This document shows, piece after piece, positions 15,817-24,510 of a stretch of DNA of 64,000 nt (its first letter is position 1; every line of letters begins with the position of its first letter). A program made the position numbers and the translations under genes. Source of the stretch: Sinosporangium siamense (GTDB lineage Bacteria; Actinomycetota; Actinomycetes; Streptosporangiales; Streptosporangiaceae); NCBI RefSeq assembly GCF_016863435.1, contig NZ_BOOW01000031.1, positions 124,001 through 188,000 of the forward strand. Direction: 5' to 3'. The notes beneath the pieces are model-generated. The model ran no database searches, had not been told where the DNA came from, and was given only the letters and a program-made list of their open reading frames with translations.

Positions 15817-16598
15817 TGTCCTCCTTAAACGCTGATCTGTGGCGGGGCGGCGTGCGCGCAGGTCACGGGGGTGGTGCGCGGCGGGCCTGTTCGCCATGCT
15901 TCCAAGCGGCAGACGGGAAAAGCTCGTCTGCGAGGATGAAGTTGAATTCGCCATCGGCCGATGCGCCGAGTGCCTGTCAAGAGTCATGCGTATCGATTAA
16001 GTCATCCGAGAAGGCAACGGGCCCGGACCGACGTTCCTCCACGAGGCCGGAACCAAAGCCGTCCGAGAAGCAAGCAGGCCCGGACCGACTGGGCCGTCAG
16101 AGAACGCGACGTTCCTCCACGAGGCCGGAACCAGGGCCGTCCGAGAAGCAAACGGGCCCGGACCGACTGGGCCGTCAGAGTGGCCACTGCGAGGCCGGAA
16201 ATCCCCGAGGAAACCGCAGGTCGGAACGGTTTTCCAAACCCAGCCAATCCCGCCCCCAGGACCTGCGGCGATAGCGGGTTTTCGTCGTCTCCCCCCACCC
16301 GGGGAACGCCCCCCGAAGGTCGTGACCCGGGTGCGAGGGACGGCTCCGGCATCCGCCATACTCGGTCTCCGGCGGTGTCCGGGGCTCCTACCGGCGCATG
16401 AACCGGCCCCACGGCGACGAGGGGCCCGGGAGGCGGCGGCGCGGAGTCGAGGACAAGGTTAGGAAGCCAGATGTGCTGGAAATCGTCATTTGGCCTCTGA
16501 CCTGCGAATATGTAGAACCCCTTGGAAAGTGCTCGTCGAATTCTGGTCAGCAGATGTGACTACCTGGGTTGCCGCGGATTTCCCGTGGGGTGTGATCT
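15817..16598. other. Long intergenic region with tandem repeats
   Basis: About 780 bp between divergent genes. It contains the 78-bp tandem repeat at 16007-16188. ORFs on both strands owe their length to the repeat and look like no family. The last 100 bp before 16599 is less GC-rich and probably holds the promoter of the next gene. Confidence 0.5.
16007..16188. repeat. 78-bp imperfect tandem repeat, about 2.3 copies
   Basis: GTTCCTCCACGAGGCCGGAA begins units at 16033 and 16111, each followed by a shared GCCGTCCGAGAAGCAA...GGCCCGGACCGAC block. A partial first unit (TCCGAGAAGGCAACGGGCCC) begins at 16007. Confidence 0.85.
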
Positions 16599-18113
16599 GT
16601 GTTCATGCGGCGATGGGATGCACTAAACGAACGTCAGCTAGCGGTTCTCGACCGGATCGGCACCTCCTCCGAGTCTGTGACCGCGAAGAACTCCGACCTT
16701 GCGAACACGGTCTACGCCCTGCGTAACCGTGGGCTCGTGAAGACGCCCCGGCGCGACGGGATCTGGCAGGCCGAGATCACCGAAGCGGGACAGTTCTATC
16801 TGGAGAACGGGTATCACCCCGACCATCCGGATCGAGCGGTCGAGATGGTCGACAGTTCCCTGCCGAGGGCCACCCGTGCCCTGTCGGCCGACCACGGCAC
16901 CAGCCCTGCTGTGCTGGTGAAGGATCTCATGGAGAGGCTGAAGCGCGAAGGCGGCACGCTGCGGCTGAACAACCCCGACGAGACGACCCGCGCGTCATAT
17001 CGGCGGCTGATCCATGCGGCGAAGCGGCGAGGACTGGTGCCGGCGGGGTTCCATCTCCGTCACACCGGCCGCGACCGCGGCGACATGGTCATCCTCCTGA
17101 CGAACGACTCGCAGCCGGAGACCAACTGGAACCGCGTGCGGCTCGGCACGCGTAAGGAGACCTCCGACCCGCGCCTCATGGCGACGCTGATCGAAGAGGA
17201 CCGCAGCCGGCTGCGCGTCACACCTGCGCTGATTCCGCGGGTGAAGGCGCTGCTTGAGGGCCTCGCCCTGCAGGCCGAGCGGCGCGGCTACAAACTGATC
17301 ATGTCGATGAAGCGCACCCCGGTGACGTTCTACCTGCAAAAGCAGGAGCAGCGGTGGACGCTGAACGTCTCCGAGGAGATGGAGTCCGTCCCGCAGGAGC
17401 CGACCGCGGAGGAGCGGCGGCGCCGGGCGAGCGGCTGGTCGAGGGTCACGGAATACGACTCGGTGCCTTCCGGGCGGCTGAAGCTGGAGCTTCAGCAGTC
17501 GGCATTCGCCGAGCGCACCCAGTGGGTCGACAGCGGCCGCACCCAGGTGGAGTCCAAGGTCCGAGAGGTCATCAAGGAGCTTGAGCACCGGGTGAACGCG
17601 GCCGATCAGGCCAGGCTGAAGCGCGAACGCGAGCTGCAGGAGATGCGGGCCGCGGAGGAGCGCAAGGAGGCCGAGCGGCACGCGATGTGGGAAACCGCGA
17701 TGACCGCGGCCCGCGAGTGCGCGCTGGAGGACCGCCGGCGGGACACGCTCGGCAACGCGATGCAGGACTGGTTCGCCGCGGCCGAGTTGCTGGAGTTCTC
17801 CGAGGCGCTGGAGAAGGCCGCCGCCTCGGTGGACACGGCGGACGAGGCCGCCAATCTGCGCCAGTGGATCGCGTGGGCGCAGTCGATGGCGCGCCAGCTC
17901 GACCCGACGACGGCGCCGGGTGGTCTGGCCGCCCTGCGGTTCGACGCCGAGCCCGAGGCGGACGACCTGCGCCCCTACCTGGGGGATTGGAGCCCGCACG
18001 GCCCCTACCAGGAATACCGCTACCAGCGTGTCGATCCGCCGGCTTCGGTGGCCGGCAGGCGTGAGAACTGGAGGTACGGTCGCCCGGCTCGTGGGCAGTG
18101 GTGGCGGCGATAA
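16599..18113 (+). CDS. Winged-helix N-terminal protein with long coiled coil, unknown function
   Basis: 504 residues from GTG 16599 (ATG 16605 possible). Residues 8-70 (NERQLAVLDRIGTSSESVTA through TEAGQFYLENG) look like a MarR/DprA-type winged helix. A second helical DNA-binding-like part follows (LVKDLMERLKREGGTLRLNN). Residues about 270-400 are a charged, Ala/Glu/Arg-rich coiled coil, and the end is Pro/Arg/Tyr-rich. I do not recognise a named family. Codon use resembles the neighbours. It stands alone, ending before a palindromic terminator shared with the convergent acyl-CoA ligase gene. A DNA-binding or regulatory role is a guess. Confidence 0.75.
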   Translation: MFMRRWDALNERQLAVLDRIGTSSESVTAKNSDLANTVYALRNRGLVKTPRRDGIWQAEITEAGQFYLENGYHPDHPDRAVEMVDSSLPRATRALSADHGTSPAVLVKDLMERLKREGGTLRLNNPDETTRASYRRLIHAAKRRGLVPAGFHLRHTGRDRGDMVILLTNDSQPETNWNRVRLGTRKETSDPRLMATLIEEDRSRLRVTPALIPRVKALLEGLALQAERRGYKLIMSMKRTPVTFYLQKQEQRWTLNVSEEMESVPQEPTAEERRRRASGWSRVTEYDSVPSGRLKLELQQSAFAERTQWVDSGRTQVESKVREVIKELEHRVNAADQARLKRERELQEMRAAEERKEAERHAMWETAMTAARECALEDRRRDTLGNAMQDWFAAAELLEFSEALEKAAASVDTADEAANLRQWIAWAQSMARQLDPTTAPGGLAALRFDAEPEADDLRPYLGDWSPHGPYQEYRYQRVDPPASVAGRRENWRYGRPARGQWWRR

Positions 18114-18162
18114 AGCTTCCTCGGCATATAGCCGCCCCTGACGGTAAAGGCCGATGGAAGGC

Positions 18163-18190
18163 GGTACGGCAGGCGCGCGCCTGCCGTACC
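18163..18190. terminator. Bidirectional terminator, perfect 28-bp palindrome
   Basis: GGTACGGCAGGCGC followed by GCGCCTGCCGTACC is an exact palindrome between convergent genes ending at 18113 and 18208. Confidence 0.8.
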
Positions 18191-18207
18191 GTTCTCGCCG
18201 TTTGCGG

Positions 18208-20076
18208 TTATCCGGTCCCGTAGAGCAGTTCGATCGTGTCGGAGTACTTGGTGTGGATGACGCGGCGGCGCAGGGAGAACTTCGGCGTCAGCTCCTCGGT
18301 GTCGGTGGACCACTCGACCGGGAGCAGTTTCCACCGTTTGATCTGCTGCACCCGAGCCAGGCGCTCGTTGGCCCGGTTTACGACCCCGGTGACCTCGGCG
18401 AGGACGTCGGGGTGCTGGGTGAGGTCGGCGAGTCCGGTGAAGGTGATGCCGCGGTTGGTGGCCCAGGCCGGTGCTGCCTCGGCGTCGAGCGTGATGAGCG
18501 CGACGGGATACGGGCGGCGGTCACCGTACGCGAGGGCCTGGCCGATCAGCGGGTGCTCTTTCAGATAGTTCTCGATGTTGGCGGGGGAGATGTTCTCTCC
18601 GCCGCTGGTGATGAATATTTCCTTCTTACGATCGAGGATGCGGACGAATCCATCGTTGTCGAGGGAGCCGACGTCACCGGTGTGGAGCCAGCCGTCCTCG
18701 TCGATCAGGTCACTGGTGGCCTCCGGCAGGTTGAGGTAGCCGGCGGTGGCGATGGGGCCGCGCATCAGGATCTCGCCGTCGTCGGCGATCCTGATTTCGA
18801 TACCGGGCATTCCAGCGCCCACGGAGCCGAGTTTGTAGCGGTGCGGGCTGTTCACGGTGAAGGCGCCGGTGGTCTCGGTCATGCCGTACACCTCCATGAC
18901 GTTCATCCCGAGGCCGGCGAAGAACCGCTGCACCTCGGACGACAGTGGCGCGGCGGACGAAGCGAGCCAGCGTGCCCGGTCGAATCCGATCAGCGAGCGC
19001 ACGATGGAGAGCAGTCCGGCGTCGGCGCGTTCGTATGCGGCGACGACCTCAGCGCTCGGGGTGCCGCCGTTCTGACCGGCCTCGATGAAGCGCACACCGG
19101 CCGCCATGGCGGCCCTGGCCTGGGTCTGCTGCTCTTCGGGCTGGGTCTCCATGACGGCGAGCAGGCCCGCCATGAGCTTCTCCCAGACTCTTGGCACACC
19201 GAAGAACAACACGGGGCGCACCTCGCGCAGCACCGTGCTGAGTTGCGTCACATCGGGGCAGAAGTGCACGTGGGAGCCCTTGAACAGGGGCAGGTAGAGG
19301 CTGAGCACACGTTCGGCGATGTGAGCATAGGTGAGGTAGGAAATCTGTGTGCCGAAGGTGGGCAGGTCGGAGACGAGATCGAGGCCCGCGGCGTTGTAGC
19401 AGACACTATGGTGGGAGAGCGGCACACCTTTGGGGTTGCCTGTGGTGCCGGAGGTATAAAGCACGGTCAGGGTGTCGTGCGGCTTGACGGCGCGCCAGCG
19501 TTCGTCGACGGACTGGGCGTCGGTGTCGTAACGCTCCTTCCCTAAAGCGACAAATTCCTCCCATGTCATAAAACGCTCGTCATCGGGACAGGCCGCGGGG
19601 TCGAGCACGATCACCTTGGTGAGGCCGGGCAGCTCGGCGAGGGCCTGCCCCCAGCGCTTCAGTTCGTACTCACCCCCCAGGACCGCGATCTTCGCCTCGG
19701 AGTCCCTCGCGATATAGGTCACCTGCTCGGGGGCGAGGGTGGCATAGACCGAGATGGGCCTGCCGCCCGCGTGCACCGCGCCGAGGTCGGCTAACACGTG
19801 CTCGGGGCGGTTGACCATCATCAACGTCACGGTGTCGCCGGGCGCCAGCCCGAGCGCGACGAAGCCCGCGGCGATGGCCAGCACTTCACGCCGAGCCTCG
19901 CCGAACGTCAGGGTCTCCCAGCCGTGCTCAGCGCGTATCGAATAGGCGGGGGCATCGGGGTGCTCTTCCGCGATGTCGCGGAACCGAAGGCATATCGTGC
20001 TTCCCGCGACCTGCTCCTCAAGTGAGGAACGCTGCAGGAGTGTGTCCTGCCGCCTGGGGTTCGGTCGCTCGCTCAT
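18208..20076 (-). CDS. Long-chain fatty-acid--CoA ligase (AMP-forming, FadD15-like)
   Basis: The 622-residue protein shows the P-loop of adenylate-forming enzymes (VLYTSGTTGNPKGVPLSHHS), the YGMTETTG motif, the LHTGDVGSLDNDGFV aspartate motif and the hinge/Lys region (ILDRKKEIFITSGGENISP). It activates a carboxylate to acyl-AMP and then to the CoA thioester. Length and motifs fit the long-chain AMP-binding group with the FadD15-like N-terminus. It starts at ATG 20076 after a GAGGTGA site, five bases after a broken flavin monooxygenase gene, so it was the second gene of that operon. Whether it is now expressed from elsewhere cannot be seen. Confidence 0.92.
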   Translation of the reverse strand: MSERPNPRRQDTLLQRSSLEEQVAGSTICLRFRDIAEEHPDAPAYSIRAEHGWETLTFGEARREVLAIAAGFVALGLAPGDTVTLMMVNRPEHVLADLGAVHAGGRPISVYATLAPEQVTYIARDSEAKIAVLGGEYELKRWGQALAELPGLTKVIVLDPAACPDDERFMTWEEFVALGKERYDTDAQSVDERWRAVKPHDTLTVLYTSGTTGNPKGVPLSHHSVCYNAAGLDLVSDLPTFGTQISYLTYAHIAERVLSLYLPLFKGSHVHFCPDVTQLSTVLREVRPVLFFGVPRVWEKLMAGLLAVMETQPEEQQTQARAAMAAGVRFIEAGQNGGTPSAEVVAAYERADAGLLSIVRSLIGFDRARWLASSAAPLSSEVQRFFAGLGMNVMEVYGMTETTGAFTVNSPHRYKLGSVGAGMPGIEIRIADDGEILMRGPIATAGYLNLPEATSDLIDEDGWLHTGDVGSLDNDGFVRILDRKKEIFITSGGENISPANIENYLKEHPLIGQALAYGDRRPYPVALITLDAEAAPAWATNRGITFTGLADLTQHPDVLAEVTGVVNRANERLARVQQIKRWKLLPVEWSTDTEELTPKFSLRRRVIHTKYSDTIELLYGTG

Positions 20077-20080
20077 CAGG

Positions 20081-21300
20081 TCACCTCTTAAGCATTGGAG
20101 TGTGGCGTCGGAGCACGTCGATGTACTCCTGTCGGTCGACGATCAGGCGGTACTGGTCGGAGTTGTAGACGGGTATTCCGGCCTGGAGGTCCGGCTGCGG
20201 CCCGTGTTTCGCCGTGTCGAAGGCCGTGGTGTCACCCGCCGTGAGGTAGTCGGCTATGAAGTGGGCCTGCTTGTCGTAGATGGCCCAGTGCGAGGACATC
20301 GGGCGCACCATTCCCACCACAAAGAGATTCCGCGTTTCCGGCGGAACAATGTGCAGATAGAGGGATGGTTTGAGTGCGTCTTTTGGCCAGTTGACCAGTT
20401 TCCTGTCGATAGAGGGATAAGAAGGCAGGAATCCGGTGGCCATGACGACGAGGTCCACCTGCTCCTCCGCCCCCTCGGCGAAGGTGACACGATCGCCGTC
20501 GACGTGCACGACGTCGCCCCGATGCTCGATGTGCCCGTGCGAGTAGTGGTAGTGGAGCTGCCCTCCCACGATCGGGACGACCCATCCGTCGCGGAAGTGG
20601 GGCACCGGCAGCCCTACTGCCCGCGAACGAGACCGCACGAACTCACAGAAGAGCCGGAAAATCGGCCGGCGCAGCACATGCGGGACTCTGCCGGTCGGGC
20701 GGTTGACCAGGAACTTCGGCATGCATCAGAAACCACACCGAGTGCTGTGCAGCGTGCTTGTGGCGTACATCGCGCTGTCGGTCAGCACGTCGGCCGCCGA
20801 CTGCCCGCCCCTCACCACCGGCACACGCCGGCCGGCCAGCTGCGCCGGGTCGCGATAGGCACTGGAGTGGATCGTCTCCACCTTCGGATCGCCGGGCAGG
20901 ACGGCCCGGCGCAGTATCCGGTCGTGGCCGGTGGCCGGTACGACGCCGGCGTAGCGGCGTGTCTCCCCGCCGTCGAGGGTGATCGTCCACTCCGGCTCGA
21001 TCCGCGTGACGTTCGCCGCGAACCTTGTATGCGTGCGTAGTTCGAAGTGATCGGTATAAGAACGCAAGTATTCGAGCACAAGTTCATGGCTGGGATAGCG
21101 GGGATAGGACTCCGGCATAGGAAACCCTGGAAAATCCTGAAAGGCCCTTGAGGCAATGGTGTGAGTATGGGGATCCATGGGGGAGTCGAGGCGGCTCGCG
21201 TCCCAGATTGCCGCCGACGTCGCCAGCCGCCTCCAGCACCTCGGACGACAGGCCGCGCTCCTTGAACACCCGCGCCACCGCCAGGCCGGCCCCGACCCGT
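20081..21300 (-). pseudogene. Flavin-containing monooxygenase, broken by frameshift and in-frame stop
   Basis: Three pieces make up one FMO/BVMO-like gene. The first lies in one frame around 21190-21300: GAGLAVARVFKERGL and LEAAGDVGGN, the FAD-binding N-terminus with the start and part of the Gly motif lost. The second is in another frame from about 21178: FPMPESYPRYPSHELVLEYL onward to the NADP site VVRGGQSAADV. The third follows an in-frame TGA (20726-20728) and runs MPKFLVNRPTG to the end (VMATGFLPSYPSIDRKL). At least one frameshift near 21170 and one nonsense codon separate them. The gene is upstream of the acyl-CoA ligase on the same strand. Confidence 0.85.
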
Positions 21301-21800
21301 CCCCTCCTCGAACACCACATTCGCCTGCGTGTCCAAGGACTGCCCGACGTGCGATTCCGCGAAGGCCACGGCATCCTCGGCCTGCTCGCCACCCCCGACG
21401 GCACCCGCATCACCGGCACCCGCCTGCGCCGCGACACCAACCGCCTTCAGGAGGCACTCGAAGCCGCCCTCGTCGTCGACACCATGGGCCGCGGCTCCCG
21501 CACCTCCTTCTGGCTGCACGACCTCGGTTACCAGCCCGACCAGGTCAAAGTCGACCTCGCATACACGACGCGCCACTTCCGCCTGAACGGCGACCCTTTC
21601 GGCCGCGACCTCGCCGTCAACTCCGTCAGCACTCCGCAACACCCACGCGGCGCCTTCTTCTTCAAACTCCCCGGCGACGGCCACGACGCCGCCCTCACCC
21701 TGACCTGGTCGACTCGTCGCAGGCACTCATGCGACCCGGCACGATGCTGCGGGTGATGCGCCACTTCCCACGCCACCCGAGAAACACCCCTGTCTCGCGT
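21295..21800 (+). pseudogene. FAD-dependent monooxygenase fragment (aromatic-hydroxylase-like)
   Basis: On the plus strand the frame reads RPLLEHHIRLRVQGLPDVRF, GTRITGTRLRRDTN, VVDTMGRGSRTSFWL, DLAYTTRHFRL and PRGAFFFKLPGD. These match the middle of FAD monooxygenases, including the conserved D-x-x-G-R-x-S segment. Both the N-terminal dinucleotide-binding motif and the C-terminal GD motif are missing. After about 21705 a frameshift leads to LMRPGTMLRVMRHF, a piece that resembles the family's C-terminus. It abuts the opposing FMO remnant at about 21300, so a recombination joined two decayed flavin enzymes. Confidence 0.7.
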
Positions 21801-22283
21801 GAGGCACACGCATTGGGGTCATGCGCCTAACCACTTGTTGCGGGCACCGGCCTTGTTGTGGGTACGGCTTGTTGTGCGTACGGCGAAGCCGGGTTCATGA
21901 CCGGTGTGGCACGTACGCATGGAACCCTGCGCTCGTTTGCGGCGCAGGGTTTCACCGGCTTTTCTTGGCCGTACTCGTCCCCGCCCTGACCGGCCTCTAC
22001 GTCGCCAAGGCCGAAACCTCCACGTCGTTTTTGCCTCCCAGCCCAACGATGTCGCCGCCGTCGAACCCGCCCTGACCGGTCTCTACGTCGCCAAGGCCGA
22101 AACCTTCGCGTCGTTTCGGAGCCTTCCAGCCCAACGGTCCTGACACCACCGCCACCGCGTTCGAGGTCAAGCGGCACGTCCCGGCGGCCAGGAACCTCAC
22201 ATAAGAGCAAGTTCACCGCCGGATGTTTTCTTGCGGTCTGGAAAGTCGCCTTGGAGGGCGCCGGGATCGCCGAGCGGCACGGC
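21801..22283. other. Non-coding or degenerate region with direct repeats
   Basis: No supportable gene. The repeat at 21981-22115 accounts for the ORFs on both strands. It may be decayed coding DNA, as the flanking sequence is. Confidence 0.5.
21981..22115. repeat. Direct repeat of about 48 bp, period 86
   Basis: CCGCCCTGACCGGCCTCTAC and the following GTCGCCAAGGCCGAAACC occur at 21981 and, with small changes, at 22067; both copies end in CGTCGTTT. Confidence 0.85.
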
Positions 22284-23462
22284 TCACGACGCTTGGCGGA
22301 GGGCCGGCTCATCCCATGTGATGCGGTAGTCGTGAATCCATGACATGGCGTTCTTCTTGACCGCCTGGCGCATGATCACCGGGAGGATGAGATCGCGGAT
22401 GAAAGCCCCCGCGACGCCCGGAGCCTTACCGTCCCCATTGCGTTTGCCCTGCGCCACGATGCGCTCCACCCTGTCCCGGCGCAGACTTTCGTAGGCGGCG
22501 AAGGACGACCGGATATTTCGCCCGTCGCGCAGACTTCTGGCGAGCACGACCGCGTCCTCGATGGCCATCGAAGCGCCCTGCCCGGAGGCGGGCGAGGTCG
22601 CGTGGGCGGCGTCGCCCACGATGACCATGCGGTCGTTGTACCACGTGGGCACGGTCGGGAAATCGTAGGTGTTCCAGCCCGTCATGATCTCGTCGGTGGC
22701 CCTGATGACATCGAGCATCGGCCCGGTGTCGCCCCGGAACAACTCCATCAGCCGCTCCCGCCACTGCTGCGGCGAAACCGCGGCGAGTTCTTCTTTGGTC
22801 GGCTCCTTCCGGCTAGGTGGATTGGCGAACCACCACACCTGCCCGTCCGGATGGATGTTGTAACCGAAGAAGCATTTCCTGCCGAAGATGAAGTAGGACG
22901 TGCCCGGTTCACCTGGCACGGTGACACCGTCGGTGAATCCACCGGTGTTGAGCAGGCCGACATGGCGCGCACGCGGTGCACCCGGATCGATGACGGTGCG
23001 GGTGCGTGAACGCAGGCCGTCCGCACCGACCAGCAGATCTCCCTCCGCCGTGCTCCCGTCGGAGAAGACCACCCGCACGCCGTCACCGGTAAGCGTGGCG
23101 TCTTCGAGGCGCTTGCCGTACTCCATGTGGATGCCCCGCCGTACGGCTTCATCGCGCAGCACGCGATAGAGGTCGGCGCGCTTGAGAGTGCGGCCGGGCT
23201 GTTTGAACTCGGCCAGCAGTTTTCCGCGGGCGTTGCTGATTCGCATGGTCGGCGTGTCCATGCCGAGGTCGCAGACGAGGTCGTGCAGGTCGAGGTGGCG
23301 CAGCGCGGCGAGTCCGTTGACGGCGAGGGTCAGGAACGCCCCCACACCCTCGGATCCGCGGTCGTACGCCTCATAGATGTGCGCTTCGATGCCCACGCGC
23401 TGGAGGGCCATGGCGGTAACGGGGCCGGCGATGCCGCCACCGGCGATCAAGGCGATAGTCAT
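22284..23462 (-). CDS. FAD-dependent monooxygenase (aromatic/PHBH-fold hydroxylase)
   Basis: 392 residues with the three flavoprotein hydroxylase signatures. They are the N-terminal dinucleotide site ALIAGGGIAGPVTAMALQRV, the DG motif LLVGADGLRSRTRT and the FAD-ribityl GD motif VIVGDAAHATSPASGQGASM. The family uses NAD(P)H and O2 to hydroxylate aromatic or related substrates; the substrate here is unknown. The start has no Shine-Dalgarno sequence. A TATAGT box seven bases before the ATG would place transcription start at the ATG, so a leaderless mRNA is likely. It is divergent from a PadR regulator, which probably controls it. Confidence 0.9.
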   Translation of the reverse strand: MTIALIAGGGIAGPVTAMALQRVGIEAHIYEAYDRGSEGVGAFLTLAVNGLAALRHLDLHDLVCDLGMDTPTMRISNARGKLLAEFKQPGRTLKRADLYRVLRDEAVRRGIHMEYGKRLEDATLTGDGVRVVFSDGSTAEGDLLVGADGLRSRTRTVIDPGAPRARHVGLLNTGGFTDGVTVPGEPGTSYFIFGRKCFFGYNIHPDGQVWWFANPPSRKEPTKEELAAVSPQQWRERLMELFRGDTGPMLDVIRATDEIMTGWNTYDFPTVPTWYNDRMVIVGDAAHATSPASGQGASMAIEDAVVLARSLRDGRNIRSSFAAYESLRRDRVERIVAQGKRNGDGKAPGVAGAFIRDLILPVIMRQAVKKNAMSWIHDYRITWDEPALRQAS

Positions 23463-23529
23463 ATTTTAACTATACATGATATGACTATGCATGAGTATGG
23501 CCATTTGCGCCCGGGATACGATGCGAGCC
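23463..23529. promoter_or_regulatory. AT-rich divergent promoter between FAD monooxygenase and PadR genes
   Basis: This short gap is far more AT-rich than its surroundings. It holds TATAGT on the minus strand seven bases before the monooxygenase ATG, and CATG boxes spaced as CATG-N11-CATG (about 23476-23494) that may be part of a PadR site. Exact operator limits are not certain. Confidence 0.5.
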
Positions 23530-24114
23530 ATGTCCACAAGGCGATCTCCGCTGGCCGTCGCGCTGCTCTCCCTGGTCGTCGAGGCGCCGACGCACGCCTA
23601 TCGCATGCAGCAGTTGATCAAGGAGCGCCGCAAGGACGACGTGGTCAACGTCGCGCAGCGCAACAGCATCTACCAGACGATCAACCGCCTGCTTCGCGAC
23701 GGACTCATCGCCGTACGGGAGACCTCACGCGAGGAAAAACGCCCCGAACGCACGATCTACGAGGCGACAGAGGAGGGCCGGGAAACCCTTAGCAGGTGGA
23801 TGCTGGCCATGCTGTCCACCCCCGCCCGCGAATTCCCCGAGTTTCCCGCCGCCCTCGCCTTCCTCCCGGTCGTGACGGGTGACGAGGCGCGCGCCGCACT
23901 GGAACAACGCGCCGCCTCCCTAAAAGCCCGCCTGGCGGAAGTCGAACACGAACTGGCCGAGGGGAGGCGGTTCCTCGCTCCCGTGTTCCTGGTCGAAAGC
24001 GAGTATCAGCAGGCGTTGATCCAGGCCGAACTCGACTACATCCGCACTCTCATCGCCGACCTGCGGAGCGGACGCGTCACCTGGAATCCGCTGCCGGATC
24101 AACCGCACCAGTAG
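23530..24114 (+). CDS. PadR-family transcriptional regulator
   Basis: From ATG 23530 the product begins MSTRRSPLAVALLSLVVEAP, the normal PadR N-terminus; upstream in-frame ATGs at 23491 and 23521 are possible. The winged helix continues THAYRMQQLIKERRKDD, NSIYQTINRLLRDGLI and RTIYEATEEGRETLSRWM. The C-terminal half is a helical dimerisation/effector domain. Family members repress detoxification or phenolic-degradation genes until an inducer binds. Divergence from the FAD monooxygenase, with a shared AT-rich promoter of under 70 bp, supports that enzyme as its target. Confidence 0.9.
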   Translation: MSTRRSPLAVALLSLVVEAPTHAYRMQQLIKERRKDDVVNVAQRNSIYQTINRLLRDGLIAVRETSREEKRPERTIYEATEEGRETLSRWMLAMLSTPAREFPEFPAALAFLPVVTGDEARAALEQRAASLKARLAEVEHELAEGRRFLAPVFLVESEYQQALIQAELDYIRTLIADLRSGRVTWNPLPDQPHQ

Positions 24115-24510
24115 GCACGCCTATTCGGCCAACCCGGTAGGCCGTGTGGAACCTGGCGTCGCGTGAAACCCGGCGTGGGTTTGATGGAACCGCCGTGCCG
24201 TTTGGAACCCGCCGATGGTTCACCCCCGGACGCCTCACTGTTCGCGTCTTGGGGGCTCACGGTGCCCTGCTCCGCCGGCAGCCCGGCGCGGGATTGACGA
24301 AACCGCCGTGCCGTCTGGAACCCGCCGATGGTTCACCTCCGAACGCCTCACTGTTCGCGTCTTGGGGGCTCACGGTGTCCAGCGCCGCCGGCAACCCGGG
24401 AGCCACCGCCGGGTACGGGACGGGTGAGACGCCCTCGGCGAGCGACACGAGCACAGCCCCGCCGACACGGCCCACGCCGGCACGAGCGCCCTCGCGGCAA
24501 CGGGCGGTCG
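24115..24510. other. Intergenic region made mostly of a tandem duplication
   Basis: Between convergent genes (PadR regulator and TPP enzyme). Nearly 210 bp is the 113-bp repeat; the ORFs are products of it. No hairpin as clear as elsewhere was found. Confidence 0.5.
24186..24396. repeat. 113-bp imperfect tandem repeat, about two copies
   Basis: AACCGCCGTGCCGTTTGGAA (24188) recurs at 24301 with one change. Both copies continue with CCCGCCGATGGTTCACC and end with TTCGCGTCTTGGGGGCTCAC. Confidence 0.9.

Noticed and set aside
20726-20728. TGA in the flavin monooxygenase as a selenocysteine codon
   Set aside because: The position is not a Cys/Sec site in the family, no SECIS-like hairpin was seen, and a frameshift elsewhere shows the gene is dead.
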